Source of the DNA: Rhizobium aethiopicum
Lineage (GTDB): Bacteria; Pseudomonadota; Alphaproteobacteria; Rhizobiales; Rhizobiaceae
Reading direction: 5' to 3'
Length of the DNA stretch: 64,000 nt
Assembly (NCBI RefSeq): GCF_900094625.1
Contig: NZ_FMAJ01000004.1
Location: forward strand, 248,001-312,000
Position 1 is the first letter of the stretch. Each line of letters starts with the position of its first letter. The translations under genes were made by a program, and so were the position numbers. Below are positions 8,440-17,710 of this stretch, one piece after another. Below the pieces are notes generated by a model that saw nothing but the letters and a program-made list of their open reading frames with translations, searched no databases and was not told where the DNA came from.

Positions 8440-10077
8440 TCAGTTGCCGGCGCTTTCCATGCGCCGCGTCGCAAGAACCCGTTCCAGCCAGCCGATTTCC
8501 ATTTCCGGCACCGATTTCAACAGCAGATCCGTATAGTCGTCGAAAGGCGGCGACAGTGCCGTCGATTTCGGCCCGAACCGCACCAGCTTGCCTCGATGCA
8601 TGACCGCCACGCTGTCGGCGATCGCCCGGACAATCGCGATGTCATGGGTGATGAAGATATAGGAAAGCTGCTCTTCTTTCTGCAGGCGCAGCAGCAGCTT
8701 CAAAATACCTTCCGCCACGAGCGGATCGAGCGCCGAGGTCGGCTCGTCGCAGAGGATGAGCTCAGGCTTGGCTGCGAGGGCTCTGGCGATCGCCACGCGC
8801 TGCTTCTGGCCGCCGGAGAGTTCAGCTGGGTAGCGATCGACGAAGCCCTTGCCCATTTCGATCTGGTCGAGCAACTCCTTCACCAGGGCGGTCTTTTCCG
8901 CACCTCTTAGGCCGTAATAGAAGGTCAATGGCCGGCCAATGATGTCGCGCACCGTCTGGCGCGGGTTCATCGCCGTATCGGCCATCTGATAGATCAGCTG
9001 AATGCGCCTGAGATCATCGTTCGTCCGGCTCTTGAGAGCCGGCATCAGCACCTTGCCGCCAAAGACGATGCGGCCGCTGCTCGGCGGCAGCAGACCGGTG
9101 ATGACCCGCGCCAGGCTCGATTTTCCCGAGCCGGATTCGCCGACGACTGCAAGTGTCTGCCCCTTCGGCACGTGCAGCGACAGATCGTGGAGGACCTTGA
9201 AGCCATTGGAATACTCGGCGCTGACATTCTCAATCTTGAGAAGCGCCGTGGATTGGTCGGCGGCTTCCTCGCGATAGGCCTGCCTGACATTGACAAGTGC
9301 GCGCGTATAATCTTCCCGCGGCGCCTCGATGATCTGCTGGACACTGCCATATTCCACCTGGTTGCCGTGACGCAGGACCATGATGTCGTCGGAGATCTGG
9401 GCGACGACGGCAAGATCGTGGGTGATATAGAGGGCGGCCGTACGCGTTTCCTCGATGGCATGTTTGATCGCCGCCAGCACGTCGATTTGCGTGGTGACGT
9501 CAAGCGCCGTGGTCGGTTCGTCGAATACGATCAGTTCAGGGTTAGGGCAGAGCGCCATCGCCGTCATCGCCCGCTGCAGCTGGCCACCCGAAACCTGATG
9601 GGCGAAGCGCTCGCCGAAACTTTCCGGATTGGGCAGGCCGAGGACACGGAACAGATAAAGCGCGCGCTTGCGCGCCTCGTCCCTGCTCATCAGCCCATGT
9701 TTGACCGACGCTTCGATCACCTGATCGCCGAGGCGGTGCGCCGGATTGAAGGCGGCTGCCGCCGATTGGGCGACATAGCAGACCCGGGCGCCGCGGATTT
9801 TCTGGATGCCGTTCTTCCCCAGCGCCAGAATGTCGGTGCCGCCTAGCCGCACCTCGCCGCCGGTGATTTCGGCGCCGCCGCGGCCATAGGCCAGTGCCGA
9901 GAGGCCGATCGTCGACTTGCCGGCGCCCGATTCCCCGATCAGGCCGAGAACCTTGCCCTTCTGAAGATCGAAGGAAACGCCGTCGACGATCGTCACCCGC
10001 TTGGGCGGTTCGCCGGGCGGATAGCTGGTCGCCTCGATCTTCAGATTGCGGACGGAAAGAAGCTCAGGCATCGCCAC
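8440..10077 (-). CDS. Opp/Dpp-type ABC transporter, fused double ATPase
   Basis: 545 residues containing two complete ABC ATPase domains, equivalent to DppD and DppF joined in one chain. Domain 1 has Walker A GESGAGKST (about 40-48), signature VSGGQLQR and Walker B LIVFDEPTTALD. Domain 2, from about residue 270, has GESGSGKSS, LSGGQKQR and LILCDEPTSALD. It energises uptake through the two permeases encoded just upstream. Its start overlaps the end of the DppC-like permease by 14 bases. This fused arrangement is common in rhizobial peptide/nickel-type importers. With the carnitine enzymes upstream in the same direction, the cargo may be a quaternary amine conjugate rather than a peptide. Confidence 0.92.
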   Translation of the reverse strand: MAMPELLSVRNLKIEATSYPPGEPPKRVTIVDGVSFDLQKGKVLGLIGESGAGKSTIGLSALAYGRGGAEITGGEVRLGGTDILALGKNGIQKIRGARVCYVAQSAAAAFNPAHRLGDQVIEASVKHGLMSRDEARKRALYLFRVLGLPNPESFGERFAHQVSGGQLQRAMTAMALCPNPELIVFDEPTTALDVTTQIDVLAAIKHAIEETRTAALYITHDLAVVAQISDDIMVLRHGNQVEYGSVQQIIEAPREDYTRALVNVRQAYREEAADQSTALLKIENVSAEYSNGFKVLHDLSLHVPKGQTLAVVGESGSGKSSLARVITGLLPPSSGRIVFGGKVLMPALKSRTNDDLRRIQLIYQMADTAMNPRQTVRDIIGRPLTFYYGLRGAEKTALVKELLDQIEMGKGFVDRYPAELSGGQKQRVAIARALAAKPELILCDEPTSALDPLVAEGILKLLLRLQKEEQLSYIFITHDIAIVRAIADSVAVMHRGKLVRFGPKSTALSPPFDDYTDLLLKSVPEMEIGWLERVLATRRMESAGN

Positions 10078-10891
10078 GCCCTCCCTTGAGGCTGGATGTG
10101 CGTTTCAGCAGCCAATCGACGACGAGGTTCACGCAAATGGCAAGCACGGCGATCGCCGTGCCCGGCACAAGCGCGGCCGATATCCCGAAGATGATGCCGT
10201 CCTTGTTGTCCTTGACCATACCGCCCCAATCGGCCGCCGGCGGCTGAATGCCGAGGCCGAGGAAGGACAACGTCGAGAGGAACAGGATCGAGAAGGCGAA
10301 GCGCAGCCCGAACTCGGCCAAAAGCGGCGAAAGCGTGTTCGGCAGGATTTCGCGAAAGATGATCCAGAGTTTGCCCTCGCCGCGCAGCTTCGCCGCCTCG
10401 ACGAATTCCATCACCGCGACGTCGAGCGCCACGGCGCGGCCGAGGCGATAGACCCGGGTGGAATCGAGGATGGCCATGACGAGGATCAGGACGACGATGT
10501 TCTGCGGCAGGACCGCCAGCACCACCAGAGCGAAGATCAGCGTCGGGATCGACATCATCAGGTCGTTGAAGCGCGAAAAGACTGTGTCGATCAGTCCACG
10601 CGAAACCGCTGCGGTGAAACTCAAAATGACGCCGAGCGAGAAGGAGATGATGGTGGCGGCGGAGGCGACGAGCAGCGTCGTACGCGCGCCGTAGATCAGC
10701 CGCGAAAGGATGTCGCGGCCGAGATTATCGAGGCCGAAGATATATTTTTCGTCCGGCCGCTGCCAGACGTCGCCGACGACCTGCGTCTCGCCGTAGGGTG
10801 CGATCCAGGACGCGAAGATCGCGAAAATGAAGGCGATGGCGATGCCTGTCATGCCGATCCAGGCGGTGATGGGAATGTCTCTCGCTCTCAT
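10064..10891 (-). CDS. Opp/Dpp-type ABC transporter permease (DppC-like)
   Basis: 275-residue inner-membrane permease. An N-terminal OppC-type segment with one membrane helix is followed by the binding-protein-dependent transport domain, about five more helices. The cytoplasmic EAA-like loop reads FVEAAKLRGEGKLWIIFREILPN, broken here as AAKLRGEG and IIFREILPN. The FGLDNLGRDILSRLIYGART stretch before it is the conserved DppC start of the transport domain. It forms a heterodimer with the product of 10888-11895, whose stop it overlaps by four bases. Confidence 0.92.
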   Translation of the reverse strand: MRARDIPITAWIGMTGIAIAFIFAIFASWIAPYGETQVVGDVWQRPDEKYIFGLDNLGRDILSRLIYGARTTLLVASAATIISFSLGVILSFTAAVSRGLIDTVFSRFNDLMMSIPTLIFALVVLAVLPQNIVVLILVMAILDSTRVYRLGRAVALDVAVMEFVEAAKLRGEGKLWIIFREILPNTLSPLLAEFGLRFAFSILFLSTLSFLGLGIQPPAADWGGMVKDNKDGIIFGISAALVPGTAIAVLAICVNLVVDWLLKRTSSLKGGRGDA

Positions 10892-11895
10892 CGCGGATGC
10901 CTCAGCCGGGGATTGGCGATGATCGCGAGGATATCGGCCATCATGTTGAGGAAGATGTAGACGGCCGCGAAGATCAGACCGCAGGCCTGCACGACGGGCA
11001 TGTCGCGCACCGTGACCGCATCGACCATGTACTGGCCCATCCCGGGATAGACGAAAACCACCTCGACGACGACGACACCGACCACGAGGTAGGCGAGGTT
11101 CAAAGCGACGACATTGATGATCGGCGCCAGCGCATTGGGGGCGGCATGTTTGACGATCGCGCGGAAGGCGCTGAGGCCCTTCAGTTCGGCGGTCTCCATA
11201 TAGGCCGAGGACATGACGGAGAGGATCGCCGCCCGCGTCATGCGCATCATGTGCGCGAGCACGACGAGCACCAGGGTCGCCGTCGGCAGGGCAATCGCCT
11301 TCAATCGCTCGACGAAGCCCATGCTGTCATAGACCGTCGCCGGAAAGGTGGCCATGCCAAGTTTGACGGCGAAGAACAGGATCAGAAGGTAACCGATGAA
11401 GAATTCCGGCAGCGAGATCGCCGCCAGCGAAATCACGTTGATGATCTTGTCGGGCATGCGGTTGCGGAAATGCACCGACAGCATGCCGAGCCCAACGGCG
11501 AGCGGCACCGATATGACAGCTGCGAATCCCGCCAGGAAAAGCGAATTTCCCAAGCGTTTGCCGATCTGCTCGCTCACCGAATTCTTGCTGGCCCAGGAGG
11601 TGCCGAAGTCACCCTGGACGGCGTTGCCGAGCCATTCGACATAACGCGTCGTGACCGGGCGATCGAGGCCGAGATCCTGGCGAATATTGGCGACCGCCTG
11701 CGGCGTCGCCGATTGGCCGAGATAGGTGGTGGCAAAGTCGCCGGGCAGAGCTTCGAGACCGCCGAAGATCAGGATGGAGACGGCAAAAAGCAGAACGATG
11801 CTGAGCAGCAAGCGCTCGAGGATGAGGGCGAGCAACGGAAAACGATGCCGGAACCCAAGGCCGGGCAAGATATTGCTCGGGGCAGGATTGGTCAT
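10888..11895 (-). CDS. Opp/Dpp-type ABC transporter permease (DppB-like)
   Basis: 335-residue inner-membrane permease of the OppB/DppB family. The first helix (SIVLLFAVSILIFGGLEALP) is followed by the family signature FATTYLGQSATPQAVANIR, with LGLDRPVTTRY after it, then five further helices. The EAA-like loop is METAELKGLSAFRAIVKHAAPN. The N-terminus is somewhat longer than usual (about 20 extra residues). It pairs with the DppC-like protein, with overlapping genes. The start ATG has GGAGGC upstream. An 89-base spacer with a stable hairpin separates it from the binding-protein gene. Confidence 0.92.
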   Translation of the reverse strand: MTNPAPSNILPGLGFRHRFPLLALILERLLLSIVLLFAVSILIFGGLEALPGDFATTYLGQSATPQAVANIRQDLGLDRPVTTRYVEWLGNAVQGDFGTSWASKNSVSEQIGKRLGNSLFLAGFAAVISVPLAVGLGMLSVHFRNRMPDKIINVISLAAISLPEFFIGYLLILFFAVKLGMATFPATVYDSMGFVERLKAIALPTATLVLVVLAHMMRMTRAAILSVMSSAYMETAELKGLSAFRAIVKHAAPNALAPIINVVALNLAYLVVGVVVVEVVFVYPGMGQYMVDAVTVRDMPVVQACGLIFAAVYIFLNMMADILAIIANPRLRHPR

Positions 11896-11923
11896 GGCGG
11901 AGGCCTCTCGTAAAACGTCAGGA

Positions 11924-11950
11924 GGGACCGCAGGTCTGATCCCGCGGCCC
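11924..11950 (-). terminator. stem-loop between binding-protein and permease genes
   Basis: On the mRNA (minus) strand, GGGCCGCGGG and CCUGCGGUCCC can form a roughly 10-bp stem with one G-U pair and one bulged base around a 6-base loop. There is no U-run. Such hairpins after a binding-protein gene usually protect the 3' end and lower expression of the permeases; that role is inferred. Confidence 0.45.
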
Positions 11951-11984
11951 CGGCTTCGTCGGAGATCGAAGGGCGTTATGCCCC

Positions 11985-13574
11985 TCAGGCGTCCAGCCAG
12001 ACGCGGGTTGCGACGTAGCCGTTCGACATATCGTTGCCGATGTCGTGGACATAGCCTTTCACCTGCTTGGTGGAAGCGTTCACGAAGTCGTTGAACATCG
12101 GCAGGATCACGCCGCCCTCGTCGCGCACCATCATCGCCATGGTGCGGTACATATCCTTGCGCTTTGCTTCATCGAGTTCGGAGCGCGCCTGCAGCAGCAG
12201 CTTGTCGAAGTCAGGACGCTTGAACTTGGTGTCGTTCCAGTCCGCTGTCGAGAGATAGGCGGTGGAATACATCTGGTCCTGCGTCGGCCGCCCGCCCCAG
12301 TAGGAGGTCGAGAAGGGCTGGACGTTCCAGACATTGGTCCAATAGCCGTCGCCCGGTTCGCGTTTGACCTCGATCTCGATGCCGGCCTTCTTGCAGCTCT
12401 CCTGATAGAGGACCGCCGCATCGACGCCGCCGGGGAAGGCGACTTCGGAGGTGCGCAGAAGAACCGAGCCGCTATGGCCCGATTTCTTGTAGTGGAAGGC
12501 CGCCTTGTCGGGATCGTACACGCGCTGCTCTATACCCTCGGGGAAGAGCGCATAGGTGCTGTTGATCGGGAAGTCGTTGCCGACCTTGCCGTAACCGCCG
12601 AGGATCTTCTCCACCATGGTCTCGCGGTCCATGGCGTATTTGAGGGCCAGGCGCAGATCGTTATTGTCGAACGGCGCCTTGTCGCAGTGCATGATGAAGA
12701 CGTAATGGCCGCGGCCGGCGGTCGAGAGAATCTCAACATTGGGCGCACGTTTCAAGAGATTGACGGTCTTCGGATCGACGCGGTTGATGTAGTGCACCTG
12801 GCCGGAAGAGAGTGCCGCGATGCGGGCAGTGGCGTCGTTCATGCCGATGATCTCGATCGAATCGACATAACCTCGGTCGCTGCGCCAGTCGTCCTTGTTT
12901 TTCTCGAAGGTGGCGCGAACACCCGGCTCAAAGCTCGCCAGCTTGTAGGGACCGGTACCGATCGAGGCTAGCGGGTCGTCGACGCCGCCGTTCGGCTGGA
13001 TGACCAGATGGTAGTCCGACAGCAGCAGCGGCATATCGGCATTGCCTTCGCTGAGCGTCAGGACGAGGTTGCCGCCGTCGGCCTTGATCTCCTTGATCGA
13101 GCCAAGCACGCCGAGCGCGCCGGATTCCGACTTCGCATCGGTGTGGCGCTTCAGCGTGGCGACGACGTCGTCGATCGTCAGCTCCTTGCCATCGTGGAAC
13201 TTGACGCCCTTGCGTATCTTGAAGGTCCAGGTGACTGCATCCTTCGACGGCTCCCAGGATTCGGCGAGCGCCGGCACGGCGGCCCCCGTCAGCGGGTCGG
13301 ACTCGACCAACATGTCTCCCCAGCAGCGGCCGACGCAGAACATGAACTGCGACAGGAATTTCGCCGGGTCCTTGGAATCGGTGGCCGCACCCCCTTCGAG
13401 GCCGAGCTTCAGATGGCCGCCGCGCTTCGGTTCGGCGGCTTCGGCACTTTCGGTGAAGAGCTTGTCGGCGACGGCAAGCGTGATGCCGGCCGCCATGGCG
13501 CGTCCCATGAATTCGCGGCGGCTTAGCCCGCCGGCGGTGACGCGGCTTGCGAGATATTTGCTGTAGTCGTTCAT
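11985..13574 (-). CDS. periplasmic substrate-binding protein, family 5 (Opp/Dpp type)
   Basis: 529 residues. The N-terminus carries a twin-arginine signal (SRREFMGRAMAAG, about 18-30) with cleavage near AEAAEP, so it is exported folded. The body has the family 5 signature pattern (PALAESWEPSKDAVTWTFKI, then RKGVKFHDGKELTIDDVVAT around residues 105-140). It captures the cargo for the permease/ATPase set encoded next to it. Family 5 proteins bind oligopeptides, nickel, opines, glutathione or other polar compounds. Being in line with CaiD, carnitine dehydrogenase and a betainyl-CoA-forming enzyme suggests a carnitine-related ligand, which sequence alone cannot prove. Confidence 0.92.
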   Translation of the reverse strand: MNDYSKYLASRVTAGGLSRREFMGRAMAAGITLAVADKLFTESAEAAEPKRGGHLKLGLEGGAATDSKDPAKFLSQFMFCVGRCWGDMLVESDPLTGAAVPALAESWEPSKDAVTWTFKIRKGVKFHDGKELTIDDVVATLKRHTDAKSESGALGVLGSIKEIKADGGNLVLTLSEGNADMPLLLSDYHLVIQPNGGVDDPLASIGTGPYKLASFEPGVRATFEKNKDDWRSDRGYVDSIEIIGMNDATARIAALSSGQVHYINRVDPKTVNLLKRAPNVEILSTAGRGHYVFIMHCDKAPFDNNDLRLALKYAMDRETMVEKILGGYGKVGNDFPINSTYALFPEGIEQRVYDPDKAAFHYKKSGHSGSVLLRTSEVAFPGGVDAAVLYQESCKKAGIEIEVKREPGDGYWTNVWNVQPFSTSYWGGRPTQDQMYSTAYLSTADWNDTKFKRPDFDKLLLQARSELDEAKRKDMYRTMAMMVRDEGGVILPMFNDFVNASTKQVKGYVHDIGNDMSNGYVATRVWLDA

Positions 13575-13691
13575 TCCCCAGTTCCTTCTTTGTGGTGCGT
13601 TGACAGAACTTCCGGGCAGGATCGCAGACGGTTCCTCTCCGCCTCCGGAGCCCGCATCATTCGGGAAAATATCGCGGTTGCTGCCGCCTCC

Positions 13692-14474
13692 TTATTGTCC
13701 TTTCCAAATGGGGCTTCGTTTTTCGGCGAAAGCCCGCGCGCCTTCCAATTGGTCCTCGCTCGAATAGAGCCTGTCGACCGTTGCAAACTGCCGTTTGGTG
13801 ATCTTGTTCATGGCAGTCTGGAACGTCGAACCCTCCGCTTCGCGCACGATTTCCTTGATGGCCGCATAGACCAGCGGCGGCCCGCTTGCGAGCAGCCGGG
13901 CAAGCTCCCAGGCTCTCGCCATCAGTTGCTCGGCCGGAAGGATTTCGTTGACGAAACCCCAGCGATGCGCCTCGTGGACATCGAGCCAGCGTCCGGTCAA
14001 AAGCATGTCCATGGCAATGTGGTAAGGTATGCGTTTCGGCAACTTGATCGAAGCCGCATCGGCAACTGTGCCCGAGCGGATTTCCGGCAGCGCGAAACTC
14101 GCATGCTCGGCGGCGATGATCAGATCTGTCGAAAGCGCAATCTCCAGCCCGCCGCCGCAACAGATGCCGTTGATCGCTCCGATGACCGGCTTGTTGAGAT
14201 CGCGTAGCTCCTGCAGCCCACCGAAGCCGCCGACACCGTAATCGCCGTCGACCGCATCGCCTGATGCCGCCGCCTTGAGATCCCATCCGGCGCAAAAGAA
14301 CTTCTCGCCAGTGCCCGAGACGATGGCGACACGCAATTCAGGATCGTCGCGAAAATCCCGGAAGATCAATCCCAGGGCGCGGCTGGTAGCAAGGTCGATG
14401 GCGTTCGCCTTCGGCCGGTCGATGACGACTTCGAGCACTCCGCCGTCCTGTCGTGTGCGAATGTGGTCGCTCAA
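13692..14474 (-). CDS. caiD: carnitinyl-CoA dehydratase / crotonobetainyl-CoA hydratase
   Basis: 260 residues of the crotonase superfamily. It hydrates crotonobetainyl-CoA to carnitinyl-CoA. The text follows E. coli CaiD unusually closely along its length as I recall it: DRPKANAID near residue 20, GEKFFCAGWDLKAAASG near 55, the oxyanion segment GICCGGGLE near 105, ASFALPEIRSG near 125, and the C-terminal AFAEKRSPIWKG. The start ATG is followed at once by the family N-terminus. Only six bases separate it from the NDP-forming ligase upstream. Next to an acyl-CoA dehydrogenase and a carnitine dehydrogenase, it supports a route from gamma-butyrobetaine or crotonobetaine to carnitine. A generic enoyl-CoA hydratase role remains possible. 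Confidence 0.85.
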   Translation of the reverse strand: MSDHIRTRQDGGVLEVVIDRPKANAIDLATSRALGLIFRDFRDDPELRVAIVSGTGEKFFCAGWDLKAAASGDAVDGDYGVGGFGGLQELRDLNKPVIGAINGICCGGGLEIALSTDLIIAAEHASFALPEIRSGTVADAASIKLPKRIPYHIAMDMLLTGRWLDVHEAHRWGFVNEILPAEQLMARAWELARLLASGPPLVYAAIKEIVREAEGSTFQTAMNKITKRQFATVDRLYSSEDQLEGARAFAEKRSPIWKGQ

Positions 14475-14480
14475 CCTATG

Positions 14481-16535
14481 CTACCTCCTTCGCCGTATCA
14501 GGGCATCGACTGCGGCAACACCTTGCCCTTCGGGAAGAACCATCAATGGATTAATGTCCAGTTCCTCCAGGCATGCGGCGTTCTTTACGACATAATCTGC
14601 CGCTGCTGCGATAGCGACGACAGCGGCGTCGAGATCGCCTTTCGGCCGCCCGCGATAGCCATAGATCAATTTTGCCACTTTGAGGCGCGAAATTGCCGCA
14701 TGAATCTCAGTTTTCGTCGCCGGAAGCGGCAGGATGACGGAATCGTCAAGTAATTCAACGAAGATTCCGCCCGCTCCCACAGCGAGGGACAAACCGAAAA
14801 CAGGATCACGGATGGCACCGACAATGAGCTCGGCCACCGACGGACCGATCATCTTTTCGACGAGATAGCCGTCAGCCGACCCCATTGTCGCCGCCGCGTT
14901 CGACACGGCCTCACCGTCCCCGAGGTTGAGCGAGACGGCGCCGGCTTCGGTCTTGTGCGCAATGCCGAGCCCCTTCAGCACGACAGGGAAACCGAGTCGC
15001 TCGGCCTGCTCGGCAGCTTCACGAGAAGAAAAAGCCTGCAGCCCCCGGGGAACGGGGAGGCCGCAGGCGGCAAGCTCCGTTTTCGCATCGGCTTCCGTCA
15101 GCGTCTCGATTTCACCGTCCATGGACGGCACGTCGAGCAGCGGCAGGGGAGCCGGGCGATCCCAGACCTTGCCAATACCGGCGGCGACTTCCGCCGCAAT
15201 GACGGCTTCGTCGATGCCTGAGAAGGCGACGATGCCATTCGCCATCAGCCGATCGGCGATCGGCTCGGGCATATTCTCCGGAAGAGTGGCGAGAAGGCCG
15301 GCCAGCGCACCGGTGGCAGAGGCCGCAGCAATGACTGCGTCCGCCGTCATCGCCCATTCGGGCGCATCGCAGCGGTCACCACGCGGGAAGTCGAGAACGA
15401 CGAGATTGAGGGCATAACCGCCTTCGAACATGGCGCTGAAGGCCTCGGTCTGGCGATCGAAATCGCCCCAGACGAAGGTGTGGTAGTCGAGCGGATTGGA
15501 GAGCGCCACCATCTCGCCGAGGACACGCCGCAGGCGCGGCAATTGTCGCGGCTGCAGAGCAGGGAATTCGACATTGCGGCCGACGGCGGCATCCGCCATC
15601 AGCGAAGCCTCGCCGCCGGAGCAGCTCATCGACGAGATCGAATGGCTTGGAAGAGGGCCGGCGACATGCAGCAGCTTCAGGGTTTCGATGAGCGCCGGCA
15701 GGCTCTGCACACGGCCTATACCGAGCCGGGCAAGCACGGCATCGGCCACCGCATCGCTGCCGGCGAGCGAGGCGGTGTGCGATACCGCCGCATGTCTTGC
15801 CTGCTCGGACCTGCCGACCTTCAGTACGACGACCGGCTTCTTCGACCGGCGGGCAAGGGCGGCGAGGCGTTCGAGGGAAGCGGGCTCGCCGAAACCTTCG
15901 ACATGTAGACCGACCGCCGTGACGCGCGGATCCGCGATCAGCGCGCAGGCGATATCGGCGAGCGATGTCTGCGCCTGGTTGCCTGCCGTGACCACATAGG
16001 CAATCGGCAAGCCGCGCGTCTGCATGGTCAGATTGATGGCGATATTGGACGATTGGGTCAGGATCGCGACGCCTTTTTTGATGCGGCGCATGCCATGCTG
16101 ATCCGGCCAGAGCAATGCGCCGTCGAGCCCATTGATGAGGCCGTAGCAGTTCGGCCCGAGGATCGGCATGTCGCCGGCTGCCGAAAGCAGAGCCTGTTGC
16201 AGTTCGGCGCCGTCGTCGAGTTCCGCCGTGGCCTCGCTGAACCCGGACGCATAACAGACCGCCCCGCCGGCGCCGGCCTCTGAAAGGCTGCGCACGATCT
16301 CGACCGTCAGCAGCCTATTGACGCCGACAAAAGCCGCGTCCGGGGCTGAAGGCAAATCGGCGACGGTGCGATAGCAGGGGCGCCCAAGGACATCTTCAAG
16401 TTTGGGATGGACGGGCCAGATCTCGCCTGAAAAGCCCATGCGGTCGCACTGCTCGATCACCCTGCGGGCCTCACGGCCGCCGAAGACGGCGATCGTTTGC
16501 GGTCTGAGGAGGCGGTCGAGCGGGCGAGACGTCAT
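14481..16535 (-). CDS. NDP-forming acyl-CoA synthetase (acetate--CoA ligase family)
   Basis: 684 residues with the fused alpha-beta layout of ADP-forming acyl-CoA synthetases. A CoA-binding Rossmann region (1-130, IAVFGGREARRVIEQCDRMG) is followed by a succinyl-CoA-ligase-like domain with the phospho-histidine segment AAVSHTASLAGSD near residue 255, and a C-terminal ATP-grasp domain (from about 470, FPVVLKGLGIAHKTEAGAV). It should make a CoA thioester from a carboxylate and ATP. I start it at the ATG at 16535 (MTSRPLDRLLRPQT), which has GGGAG upstream and sits four bases beyond the stop of the acyl-CoA dehydrogenase. The frame stays open to 16646 inside that gene. In this operon it could activate gamma-butyrobetaine, crotonobetaine or carnitine in place of CaiB/CaiC. 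Confidence 0.88.
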   Translation of the reverse strand: MTSRPLDRLLRPQTIAVFGGREARRVIEQCDRMGFSGEIWPVHPKLEDVLGRPCYRTVADLPSAPDAAFVGVNRLLTVEIVRSLSEAGAGGAVCYASGFSEATAELDDGAELQQALLSAAGDMPILGPNCYGLINGLDGALLWPDQHGMRRIKKGVAILTQSSNIAINLTMQTRGLPIAYVVTAGNQAQTSLADIACALIADPRVTAVGLHVEGFGEPASLERLAALARRSKKPVVVLKVGRSEQARHAAVSHTASLAGSDAVADAVLARLGIGRVQSLPALIETLKLLHVAGPLPSHSISSMSCSGGEASLMADAAVGRNVEFPALQPRQLPRLRRVLGEMVALSNPLDYHTFVWGDFDRQTEAFSAMFEGGYALNLVVLDFPRGDRCDAPEWAMTADAVIAAASATGALAGLLATLPENMPEPIADRLMANGIVAFSGIDEAVIAAEVAAGIGKVWDRPAPLPLLDVPSMDGEIETLTEADAKTELAACGLPVPRGLQAFSSREAAEQAERLGFPVVLKGLGIAHKTEAGAVSLNLGDGEAVSNAAATMGSADGYLVEKMIGPSVAELIVGAIRDPVFGLSLAVGAGGIFVELLDDSVILPLPATKTEIHAAISRLKVAKLIYGYRGRPKGDLDAAVVAIAAAADYVVKNAACLEELDINPLMVLPEGQGVAAVDALIRRRR

Positions 16536-16539
16536 CGGC

Positions 16540-17700
16540 TCACGCTCCCAACGGCCGAAGCAGATCGCGGCTGATGATGTGCCGCTGGATTTCTGAAGTG
16601 CCGTCCCAGATCCGCTCCACACGCGCGTCGCGCCAGAAGCGGGCAAGCGGAAGGTCGTCCATCAGGCCCATGCCGCCATAGATCTGGATCGCCTCGTCGG
16701 TGACGCGGGCGAGCATTTCGGAGGCGTAAAGCTTGGCCGAGGCGATCTGCCGGTCCGCAGGACGGCCAGCGTCGACCTGCCAGGCCGCGGAAAGCGTCAG
16801 CCAGTCTGCCGCGTCGATCTCGGTGATCATATCGGCGAGCTTGAACGACACGCCCTGATTGGCGCCGATCGGCTTGCCGAACTGCTTGCGTTCGGCGGCA
16901 TAGGGCAGGGCCATCTCGAAGACGCGACGCGCCCGGCCGACGCAGGTAGCAGCGACCGTCAGCCGGGTGCCGTAAAGCCACTGATTGGCGATATCGAAGC
17001 CACGATGCACCTCGCCCAGCACCTGGGCTTCGGGAATGCGGCAGTCTTCGAAGCTGAGCGTTGAGTTATGATAGCCGCGATGCGAAACAGACTCGTAGCC
17101 TTTAAGGATTTGAAAGCCCGGCGTGCCGCGATCCACCAGGAAGGCGGTGATCTTCTTCTTGATGCCCTTCGGCGTTTCCTCCTCGCCGGTCGCTGCAAAG
17201 ACGATGACGAAATCAGCGACATCGGCATGCGAGATGAAGTGTTTCGTGCCGTTTAGCACGAAGTCGCCGCCGTCGCGGCGGGCCGTGCATTTCATGCCGC
17301 GCATGTCGGAACCGGCATCCGGCTCGGTGATCGCAAGCGCATCGATCTTCTCGCCGCGCACCGCCGGCAGCAGATAACGTTCGCGCTGCTCGCCCTCGCA
17401 GGCCATCAGGATGCCGGAGGGCCGGCCGAAGAAAACCGTGAGGCCCAGCGAGCCGCGCCCGAGCTCCCGCTCGACCAGAGTGAAGGTGACATGATCGAGG
17501 CCGGCTCCGCCGATCTCCTCCGGAAAATTGCAGGCGTAGAAGCCGAGATCGATGCACTTGCGCTGGATCTCGCGCCCGAGCTCCGGCGGAACGATGCCGG
17601 TGCGCTCCACCTCGTTTTCATGCGGGTAGATTTCGGTTTCGACAAAGGCGCGAACCGTGTCGACGATCATTTCCTGTTCTTCGCTGAGACCGAAATCCAT
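16540..17700 (-). CDS. acyl-CoA dehydrogenase (possible butyrobetainyl-CoA dehydrogenase)
   Basis: 386-residue FAD enzyme of the acyl-CoA dehydrogenase family, with N-terminal helical domain, ALAITEPDAGSDMRG in the middle beta domain (about 125-140), and a C-terminal helical domain ending IWDGTSEIQRHIISR. Where most members have the catalytic Glu in the E-G-T-S motif, this one has Asp (WDGTS). The start at 17700 (MDFGLSEEQEMIV) has GGAGGA seven bases upstream; the open frame to 18057 runs backwards through the carnitine dehydrogenase and is not used. It would form a 2,3-double bond, for example butyrobetainyl-CoA to crotonobetainyl-CoA, feeding CaiD. It lies between ligase and carnitine dehydrogenase with 4- and 10-base gaps. 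Confidence 0.88.
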   Translation of the reverse strand: MDFGLSEEQEMIVDTVRAFVETEIYPHENEVERTGIVPPELGREIQRKCIDLGFYACNFPEEIGGAGLDHVTFTLVERELGRGSLGLTVFFGRPSGILMACEGEQRERYLLPAVRGEKIDALAITEPDAGSDMRGMKCTARRDGGDFVLNGTKHFISHADVADFVIVFAATGEEETPKGIKKKITAFLVDRGTPGFQILKGYESVSHRGYHNSTLSFEDCRIPEAQVLGEVHRGFDIANQWLYGTRLTVAATCVGRARRVFEMALPYAAERKQFGKPIGANQGVSFKLADMITEIDAADWLTLSAAWQVDAGRPADRQIASAKLYASEMLARVTDEAIQIYGGMGLMDDLPLARFWRDARVERIWDGTSEIQRHIISRDLLRPLGA

Positions 17701-17710
17701 GCCGCTCCTC

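Noticed and set aside
10897..11913. Plus-strand open frame of 338 codons very rich in Asp, His and Arg
   Set aside because: Antisense to the DppB-like permease; the composition is what a membrane protein gene gives when read backwards.
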